This document shows, piece by piece, positions 34,459-40,305 of a stretch of DNA of 40,305 nucleotides; position 1 is the first letter of the stretch, and each line of letters begins with the position of its first letter. The notes under the pieces were generated by a model, which worked only from the letters and a program-made list of their open reading frames with translations, was not told where the DNA came from and did not search any database. Made by a program: the position numbers and the translations under genes. Location: positions 1 through 40,305 of the forward strand of contig NZ_LDTE01000095.1 of assembly GCF_001476905.1 (NCBI RefSeq), written 5' to 3'. This stretch comes from Sphingomonas sanguinis (GTDB lineage: Bacteria; Pseudomonadota; Alphaproteobacteria; Sphingomonadales; Sphingomonadaceae).

Positions 34459-37400
34459 GTGGCAGGCGGCATCACCTCTGCTCCGGAGCCGACGGCCGAC
34501 GAAAAGCTGCGCGCTCTCCGGGAGCGGACGGCCGAGGCGAGCAATGCGGGCACGGTCTCGGCCATCGCCACGACGGGGCATGTCGCCTCGGCGGGCATCC
34601 TGGCGGCCGGGGCCTATTCGGCCGGAGCATCGGGCGGGGTGACCGCGCTGAAGTGCTTTGCGGGCCGCGTCGCCGCGCCGATCGCCGGGGCGATGGCGGG
34701 GGCCTGGCTGGCCGAACAGGTCCATGCGGACGAAGGCGCCTTCTGGGTCGCGCAGCAATTCGGAGCGCAGCGGATTGCGTCATCCGGACGGCAGGCCGCG
34801 CATGTCGAGCACCAGATCGCGCATAGCAACACCTTCAACGGCTTGCTCGCGGGGATCGCGGCCGGGATCGTGGTAGGCGCAGTGGTGGCGGTCAGCGCGG
34901 CCGCGATCATTGGCACGGCGGGCATGGCCGCCCCGCTGGTAGGGGCTGCGGTCGCCTTTGGTGCGGGGGCGGCGGGCGGCTTCGTCACCAGCGCGATCGC
35001 GGGTGCGGGGTCCAAGACCGCCACCCTGTCCGGCCCGATCACCAGCGGCTCGCCCAACGTCTTTTTCGAAGGCAAGCGGGCGGCGCGCGTCACTGACACG
35101 GCGGCCTGTACCAAACATCCCGGCAATCCGCCCTCGACGATCATCGAGGGCAGCAAGACCATCTTCATCAACGGCCTGCCCATGGCGCGGATCGGCCACA
35201 AGCTGTCCTGCGACGCCGTGATACAGCAGGGGTGCGAGACGATCCTCGGCGACACCACCACCGGCAGCTATGGCACGCCGGACGCCGAATTCTCGATTGC
35301 CGAGCAATTGCTGCTGTCGGTCGCCGAGGTGGCGGGGATGCGGTCTGCGGTTCGCCAAGGGGGCCTGCTCGATGGCCCGTTACGGCGGCTGTTCGGCGAG
35401 CCGGTCGATGTGGTCACCGGCGACTATGCCGATACGCGGATCGATTTCGAATATCCGGGCTTGTTGCCGCTGCGGCTGGAGCGGACCTATCCCGGCCGGA
35501 TGCGGGTCGAGGGGCTGCTGGGCCCGCGCTGGATCTGCAACTGGTCGCAGCGGCTTCTGATCGATGCGGAGGCGGGCACCGCGCTGCTCGAGGATGCGGG
35601 TGGCCAGAGACTGGTCTTCGCGATCGGCAGCGACCGCCATGTCGATGCCCGGCACCTCAAGGCGCCCTATTACCGGCTGACCGGACCGCGCGAGGCCCTG
35701 CGCCTCTATGACAGCCGCAGCCAGCAATTCCTGTTGTTCGCGCCCGCCCGCGATCCCGCGCTGATGCAGATGGCGGGGATCGAGGACCGGAACGGCAACC
35801 GCATCGATTTCGCGCGCGATGCCGATGGTCATCTGCGCGCGATCCGTGTGCCCGACGGCACGACCTTCCATGTCGACACCACGCCCGAGGGCTGGCTCAG
35901 CGCGCTCAGGATGGAGGGCGAGCGCGAGCCGCTGGTCCGATATCGCTACGATGCGGCCGGGCATCTGCGGGACGTGCTGGGCGCGTTCACCGGCGAGTTC
36001 CATTATCGCTATTCGCCCGAGGGCTGGCTGAACGGATGGCGGGACAGTGGGCCGACCCAGGTCGAGATCGCCTATGATGCGGCCGGCCGCGTTATCGGCA
36101 CGCGCACCGGCGACGGCATGTTCAACGACCGTTTCCTCTATTCCCCCGAGGAACGCCTGTCGCGCTATGTCGATGCCACCGGTGCGGTCACCAGCTTCCG
36201 CTATGATGCGAACAACCTGGTCGTCGAGGAGATCGATCCGCTCGGCGCGCGCACGGTCAGTGAGTGGGACGCGCTGGAGCGGTTGCAACGGCGCATCGAC
36301 CCCGCCGGGCGCGAGACGCGTTTCGCCTATGACGGCGACGGACGGCTGATCGCGCAGACCGACTGGGCCGGGCGTAGCTGGGGCTGGCGCTACGACCGGT
36401 GGGGCGCGCTGGTCGGGTTCGAGGGACACGACGGCACGGCCAGCTGGGTCCGCGACCAAGGCGGCAATATCGTCCGCTGGACCGGAGCCGATGGGGTAAA
36501 GGGCACGGCGCGCTATGATGAGCGCGGTGCGCTGGTCGAGGAAAGCGTCGTCGGTGCGGGCATCGTCCGGTACGATAACGACGCGGCCGGACGGCCCGTC
36601 GCCCGTCACGATCCCCCCAGCGCGTCGGGTCAGGAGCGGGTCACCCGCTATCGTTGGGACCGGTTCGGGCGGTTGCTGGAGCTGACCGATCCGGCCGGGC
36701 GCACCAGCACCTGGGCCTATGAGCGGTCGGCCGAGAATCCGCGCGGCGCGGTCAGCCTGGCCCGGACGCCGGATGGTGGCGAAACCCGCTTCGCCTATGA
36801 CGGGGAAGGGCTGCTCGCCGCGCGTATCCGCAGCGACGGGCAGGCGACCCGCTTCGTCCACGGTGCCTTCGACACGCTGCGCCGGACGATCGACCCGCTC
36901 GGCGCGAGCACCGGCTTCGCCTATGACGGCGCGGGGCGACTGGCCGCGATCGGCAATGCGGCTGGTCAGGAATGGCGTTTCCGTTATGATGCGGCCGGGC
37001 GGCTCGCGGCGCAGATCGACTGGGCCGGACGCGAGACGCTCTATCACCGCGACGCGCTGGGCCGTGTACTCGCCAAGCGGATGCCGGATGCGACCGAGCA
37101 GCATTTCGAGTGGGACGATCGCGACCGCATCGCGCGGGTGATCGCGGGCGAGGATGCGATCTCCTATCGCTATGACGAGGCGGATCGGCTGGTCGGTGCG
37201 ACGACGTGGACGCGGGTCGAGGGCACAGCCCGACCGATTGCCGATGTCGCGCTGCGATATGACGACAAGGGCCGCTTGGTCGCCGAAGAACAGAACGGCA
37301 TCGCCGTCACCTATCGCTATGACGAAGCGGGGCGCTGTATCGGGCGCACCAGTCCCAGCGGCACGACCCAGCTGCGGTTCGACGAGGCGGGGCTGCTCCG

Positions 37401-38973
37401 CCGTTACGAAAGCAACGGCCATGCGCTGCGCTTCGATCATGATGCGAGCGGGCTGGAGACACTGCGCGAGGCGGCCGCGATCGGGGTGCGCACCGCCTTC
37501 CAACTGACCCAGGCCTATGATCCGGCGGGCCGCCTGGCGGAACAGCGCGCTGGGGGTGTGGCCGTGTTTTCGGGCGCGCCGCAAGGGCCGGGCGATTTGG
37601 TACGCCGTTACGACTGGGACCGTGCCGGGCGGCTGGCGGGGATCAGCGAGGCGGGGACGTCCGGCGCGCGCGGCGACACGCGTTTCCACTATGACCTGCG
37701 CGACCAGGCCGTTGCCGTCGAGCGACCCGGCGCGCGCGAGGCCTATCGCTACGACGCGTTGATGAATCTGGCCGAAGGGCTGGCGGGCGAGCATCGCTAC
37801 TGGCACGACTGTGTGGTGGAGGCGGGGGCCAATCGATTCCGCTACGATGCCCGTGGGCGGATGGTCGAGCGCGTTCTGTCCGAGCAGGGCTTCCGCCCGC
37901 GTCGCTGGCGGTATCGCTGGGACGGGTTCGACCGGCTGGTCGAATTGGAGGGGCCTGATGGTGCGCGCTGGCGCTATACCTATGACGCGTTCGGGCGGCG
38001 TGTCGGAAAGGTGTTGCTGGGTGGCCCGACGGCGCGGCGGGTCGACTATGTCTGGCAGGGCACTTCGCTGGCAGAGGCCTGGCATCGGTCCGGTGCAGGC
38101 GAGGGCGACGAGGCTCTTTCGATCGAACGCTGGCATTTCGAGCCCGACGGTCTGCGTCCGCTGGCCAAGGAACTGGTGCCCGCCGGTGTCGACGCCGAAC
38201 CGATACCGGCCGAGGCGCAGTGGCTGCCAATCGTCGCCGACCAGCTGGGCGCGCCGCATGCGCTGTTCGGAGAGGACGGCCGATGCCAATGGCGCGCCGA
38301 GCCCGAACTCTGGGGCCGCACCCGCACCGCCCGCGCGCTGCTGCGCGAACGCGGCGACGAGGCGGGAGGGGAGGGCAGGGCGTCGCCCTGCGCACTGCGC
38401 TTTCCCGGGCAATGGGAGGATTCGGAAAGCGGGCTACACTATAACCTCAACCGCTATTACGATCCTGAAACCGGCCAGTATCTGTCCCCCGACCCGATCG
38501 GGGTGGACGGTGGCCTACGGACCCATGCTTATGTGCATGACCCGTTGCGGTGGATGGACCCGGAGGGGCTTCAGGACGCACCGGGAACGGTCACATATCC
38601 CTTGCATTCGACGCTAACTCCGCAATCAGGAAGCTATTCTTCCGGTATTGCGCGTGCCTGGTTACAGGAACAACAACTAGTGCGTGAGACAGGTCGAGGA
38701 ACAGTTAACTGGACATCTGCCCAGCAAGAGGAACTCATCAATACCGGGCGAGTGCGTGGCTACACTGGCCATCATATCAACAATGCCGCGACCGCTCCCG
38801 CATGGGAAGGTGATCCACGGAACATACGCTTCCTGTCTAATGGGCGTGTGGGGTTGCCGAATGATCATCTCTACGCTGATCAAGGTCACCGTGGTAATTG
38901 GAAGAATAGTACCAGTGGTCGGTTAATTGACAGACTGGAAATGATACGGCGTTTCCGCGCAGGGTGCCTATAG
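34459..38973 (+). CDS. rhs: PAAR-domain Rhs effector with C-terminal GHH/HNH-like nuclease toxin
   Basis: This 1504-residue protein is a complete T6SS Rhs effector. Residues ~30-185 hold Ala/Gly-rich hydrophobic helices (the Eag-binding region). A PAAR domain is at ~188-265 (SGSPNVFFEGKRAARVTD, INGLPMARIGHKLSCD) and would cap the VgrG spike. Next come a DUF6531 segment (PVDVVTGDYADTRIDFEYPG), about 900 residues of YD repeats forming the cocoon, and the core end RYYDPETGQYLSPDPIG with DPEGL at 1367-1371. The 133-residue tip after it has YTGHHINN (G1437-H1439), GDPRNIRFL and NDHLYADQGHRGNWKN, as in HNH/GHH nuclease toxins. The tip is AT-richer than the core. Start GTG 34459 has GGAGG at 34448-34452. 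DNase activity is inferred from the motif. Confidence 0.93.
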   Translation: MAGGITSAPEPTADEKLRALRERTAEASNAGTVSAIATTGHVASAGILAAGAYSAGASGGVTALKCFAGRVAAPIAGAMAGAWLAEQVHADEGAFWVAQQFGAQRIASSGRQAAHVEHQIAHSNTFNGLLAGIAAGIVVGAVVAVSAAAIIGTAGMAAPLVGAAVAFGAGAAGGFVTSAIAGAGSKTATLSGPITSGSPNVFFEGKRAARVTDTAACTKHPGNPPSTIIEGSKTIFINGLPMARIGHKLSCDAVIQQGCETILGDTTTGSYGTPDAEFSIAEQLLLSVAEVAGMRSAVRQGGLLDGPLRRLFGEPVDVVTGDYADTRIDFEYPGLLPLRLERTYPGRMRVEGLLGPRWICNWSQRLLIDAEAGTALLEDAGGQRLVFAIGSDRHVDARHLKAPYYRLTGPREALRLYDSRSQQFLLFAPARDPALMQMAGIEDRNGNRIDFARDADGHLRAIRVPDGTTFHVDTTPEGWLSALRMEGEREPLVRYRYDAAGHLRDVLGAFTGEFHYRYSPEGWLNGWRDSGPTQVEIAYDAAGRVIGTRTGDGMFNDRFLYSPEERLSRYVDATGAVTSFRYDANNLVVEEIDPLGARTVSEWDALERLQRRIDPAGRETRFAYDGDGRLIAQTDWAGRSWGWRYDRWGALVGFEGHDGTASWVRDQGGNIVRWTGADGVKGTARYDERGALVEESVVGAGIVRYDNDAAGRPVARHDPPSASGQERVTRYRWDRFGRLLELTDPAGRTSTWAYERSAENPRGAVSLARTPDGGETRFAYDGEGLLAARIRSDGQATRFVHGAFDTLRRTIDPLGASTGFAYDGAGRLAAIGNAAGQEWRFRYDAAGRLAAQIDWAGRETLYHRDALGRVLAKRMPDATEQHFEWDDRDRIARVIAGEDAISYRYDEADRLVGATTWTRVEGTARPIADVALRYDDKGRLVAEEQNGIAVTYRYDEAGRCIGRTSPSGTTQLRFDEAGLLRRYESNGHALRFDHDASGLETLREAAAIGVRTAFQLTQAYDPAGRLAEQRAGGVAVFSGAPQGPGDLVRRYDWDRAGRLAGISEAGTSGARGDTRFHYDLRDQAVAVERPGAREAYRYDALMNLAEGLAGEHRYWHDCVVEAGANRFRYDARGRMVERVLSEQGFRPRRWRYRWDGFDRLVELEGPDGARWRYTYDAFGRRVGKVLLGGPTARRVDYVWQGTSLAEAWHRSGAGEGDEALSIERWHFEPDGLRPLAKELVPAGVDAEPIPAEAQWLPIVADQLGAPHALFGEDGRCQWRAEPELWGRTRTARALLRERGDEAGGEGRASPCALRFPGQWEDSESGLHYNLNRYYDPETGQYLSPDPIGVDGGLRTHAYVHDPLRWMDPEGLQDAPGTVTYPLHSTLTPQSGSYSSGIARAWLQEQQLVRETGRGTVNWTSAQQEELINTGRVRGYTGHHINNAATAPAWEGDPRNIRFLSNGRVGLPNDHLYADQGHRGNWKNSTSGRLIDRLEMIRRFRAGCL

Positions 38974-38984
38974 GAGTAACACAT

Positions 38985-39560
38985 ATGACTTATGCCGAAG
39001 CCATTCAAAATCTGGTCGACGCCGGGTCGAAGGCTGGTATATCGATCATCGTATCAATACCGGAGTACGGCGTCGATCGCGTTGTGTTTGGTAATGATCT
39101 TGCGCAGGAAATCGAGACTGTTGGCTACCCGGCCGGTGCTGAGCTTCCTTGGGTGGTAGAGGATTTTTATCTGTATTCTCTTGACGAAATAACTGAACGG
39201 CAAGCTGGTTATCGTTATGATGCACATACAGGCGAAGCGTCACAGGGCTGGGATCAGAATCAATATGTGATTGCCGACTGGACGGCCAATCCGTTAACTT
39301 TGGGCGTGGATGGTGCAATCCGCTATGCACGACATGGCCAGGAGGAGTGGACCTATGTCCGAATCGCACCTGACGTTCCGAGCTTTTTTGCGCTTTTAGC
39401 GGACTGGTTGCGCTACTTTGTCGTCGAGCGCGCGGGTAACCTATTCAATGAAGATTTCCAGATCGACGAGGCCACCCGCGACATAATCCGCAATTCGATC
39501 CTGCGACCGATCGACCTGGATGACCGTGAGGCGGCCCTTGCCTTTCTGTTGGGCGAGTGA
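38985..39560 (+). CDS. SUKH/SMI1-KNR4-like immunity protein for the Rhs tip
   Basis: The 191-residue product has no signal peptide, as expected for protection against a cytosolic nuclease. The middle and C-terminal part follows the SUKH (SMI1/KNR4) immunity pattern: ELPWVVEDFYLYSLDEI, YVIADWTANPLTLGVDG, AIRYARHGQEEWTYVRIAP and SFFALLADWLRYFV. The ATG at 38985 has AGGAG at 38972-38976, which overlaps the rhs stop, so the toxin and immunity genes are tightly coupled; an in-frame GTG at 38964 lies inside rhs and is less likely. Like the toxin tip it is AT-richer than the core locus. Assignment to SUKH rests on motif spacing by eye. Confidence 0.75.
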   Translation: MTYAEAIQNLVDAGSKAGISIIVSIPEYGVDRVVFGNDLAQEIETVGYPAGAELPWVVEDFYLYSLDEITERQAGYRYDAHTGEASQGWDQNQYVIADWTANPLTLGVDGAIRYARHGQEEWTYVRIAPDVPSFFALLADWLRYFVVERAGNLFNEDFQIDEATRDIIRNSILRPIDLDDREAALAFLLGE

Positions 39561-40102
39561 TGCTCTGACCTGTCATTGCGTTGGCCCGGCCAATGGAAGG
39601 GCGCGGAAAGCGGGCTGCACTGTAGCCTCAATCGCTATTACGATCCCGAAACCGGCCACTATCTGTCCCGCGACCCTATCAGCGTCGATGGCAGCCTGCG
39701 CGCCCACGCCCATGTGTATGATCCGCTGCGGTGGTTCGATCCTCTTGGATTAGCCGCTTGCACGCGCTTTCAATATAATCAGGTGTATAATCCGGGGCCG
39801 CTTGCGCAACTTCAAGGTAATCCGGCCAGTAGTTTTGCAGGTGGTCGTTATAATGCCGCAATGCTTACCGATTACTTGGTGCTATACTGCGGTGGTGAAG
39901 TCAGAAAGCCTCTGGGCAATGGTTCACTCGAAGTCCACCACAATCAGTAGCACAAGTTCGAAAGCGGGCGACAATATATGAGGGGTCTGTTGGGTATCAG
40001 GGAGGTGTTTATCTGGGAGGTTCGGGAACTAATCAGGTTTTCGTCCCTGAGTATTGGAAGATTCCGGGTGTTCGATTATTAGATACATCAGGTATTCGGT
40101 AA
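39561..40102 (+). pseudogene. Displaced (orphan) Rhs tip, frameshifted
   Basis: Directly after the immunity gene, codons 39576-39752 repeat the end of the Rhs core (44 of 59 residues identical, no gaps, ending DPLGL in place of DPEGL). A different tip follows (AACTRFQYNQVYNPGPL ... GSLEVHHNQ) that stops at 39948-39950. No start codon with a ribosome-binding site precedes it, so it is not an independent gene. A second open stretch in another frame (39899-40102), ending in GGVYLGGSGTNQ and VFVPEYWKIPGVRLL, looks like the rest of the same toxin, which implies a frameshift near 39940-39950. Such silent tips are the leftovers of toxin exchange at rhs loci. The VHH near the break suggests another nuclease, but this is uncertain. 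Confidence 0.7.
39576..39752 (+). repeat. Direct repeat of the Rhs core 3' end (copy of 38395-38571)
   Basis: The 177-nt segment aligns without gaps to 38395-38571 inside the intact rhs gene; at protein level 44 of 59 positions agree. Both copies end at the DP(E/L)GL boundary where toxin tips are swapped. The repeat gives a ready substrate for homologous recombination between the active and the displaced tip. Confidence 0.85.
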
Positions 40103-40105
40103 AAT

Positions 40106-40210
40106 ATGGAAGATAAGCGATATAGGGCTGTAGATTTATTGCGAGAGGCTCGCGGAATTATGAGTTCGCAGGGGGATCGAAACTGGATAAGAGGTATAGA
40201 AAATGTTCTA
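40106..40210 (+). pseudogene. 5' remnant of a gene cut by an IS element (candidate immunity gene)
   Basis: An ATG at 40106, three nt after the end of the displaced tip, opens a reading frame of about 35 native codons (MEDKRYRAVDLLREARGI, then SSQGDRNWIRGIENVLG). The frame then runs into the transposon end near 40211 and continues only as transposon-derived codons to 40294. By position, directly after an Rhs tip, it would be the cognate immunity gene of that tip. No family can be named from so short a piece. AT-rich composition matches the displaced tip. Confidence 0.5.
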
Positions 40211-40305
40211 GGGCTGAGACTCAATCAGAGCCAGAATGCGAGCGCGGTTGCGATGGCGACGCCTGAGAGGAAGTTGACGGCGAGTTTATCGTAGCGGGTA
40301 GCGAA
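40211..40305 (-). mobile_element. End of an IS5-family insertion sequence (continues beyond window)
   Basis: Base composition and coding sense change at about 40211, after a CTAG at 40208-40211, a target type common for some IS5-family groups. From there to the edge, the minus strand encodes the C-terminus of an IS5-type transposase, and the 14 nt outside its stop codon would hold the terminal inverted repeat. The other end is outside the window, so the inverted repeat and target duplication cannot be checked. Confidence 0.7.
40225..40305 (-). CDS. IS5-family transposase, C-terminal fragment (truncated by window edge)
   Basis: Read on the minus strand from the window edge, 26 codons precede a TGA at 40225-40227. 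They give FATRYDKLAVNFLSGVAIA and then a hydrophobic tail ending AFWL. The ATRYDKLAxNFL block followed by a short hydrophobic end is the usual C-terminus of IS5-family DDE transposases, in which the RYDK segment lies after the catalytic glutamate. The catalytic residues are outside the window. The frame meets the edge exactly in phase, so the gene continues beyond it. Confidence 0.8.
   Translation of the reverse strand, partial: FATRYDKLAVNFLSGVAIATALAFWL

Overview
The window is GC-rich with very short gene spacing and many 1-4 nt start/stop overlaps. Most of it is one type VI secretion system (T6SS) locus, split in two by a two-partner secretion (TPS) island. Base composition, gene style, the TpsB-TpsA-CHAT trio and an IS5-type transposase tail at the right edge suggest an alphaproteobacterium, probably a sphingomonad. 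That taxonomic call is inference; no rRNA or other marker gene is present.

Layout. (1) 1-7905, + strand: the 3' part of tssF, then tssG, then two cassettes that sit either side of tssH (clpV). Each cassette encodes a peptidoglycan-binding-domain enzyme without a signal peptide (a muramidase, then a Cys/His amidase-like enzyme), followed at once by a small lipoprotein. They read as T6SS effector/immunity pairs. (2) 7979-20545, + strand: a TPS locus with TpsB (FhaC/ShlB-type), a ~2550-residue TpsA exoprotein, and a translationally coupled TPR-CHAT protein that appears to carry its own signal peptide. A CPBP membrane protease (+) follows and meets an M23 endopeptidase (-) tail to tail. (3) 22859-32134, + strand: a tight operon tssK-tssL-tssM-tagF-pppA-ppkA, giving the baseplate adaptor, the membrane complex and the threonine-phosphorylation switch. 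(4) 32147-33789, - strand: a two-gene operon with an unrecognised protein and a lipoprotein, resembling a third effector/immunity pair. (5) 34015-40305: an Eag-type chaperone gene, a PAAR-Rhs effector with a GHH/HNH-like nuclease tip, a SUKH-like immunity gene, a displaced and frameshifted Rhs tip, a gene cut off after ~35 codons, and the end of an IS5-family element.

How it fits together. TssF/G/K (baseplate), TssL/M (membrane complex) and TssH (sheath recycling) are here. TssA, B, C, E, J, Hcp, VgrG and an FHA-domain protein are not seen and presumably lie outside. The Rhs protein supplies a PAAR tip with a nuclease, and the two peptidoglycan enzymes supply wall-degrading cargo. Periplasmic lipoproteins would protect against the wall enzymes, and the SUKH protein, in the cytosol, against the nuclease. 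PpkA, PppA and TagF would set firing, and TssL and PpkA both carry short acidic TVF motifs that look like phospho-threonine switches. The effector tips, the muramidase cassette and the right end are clearly AT-richer (about 43-55% GC in lines counted by hand), as expected for horizontally exchanged cargo.

The least explained parts are the exported CHAT protease tied to a giant TpsA, the minus-strand pair at 32147-33789, and the repeated use of an N-terminal peptidoglycan-binding domain plus a lipoprotein partner.
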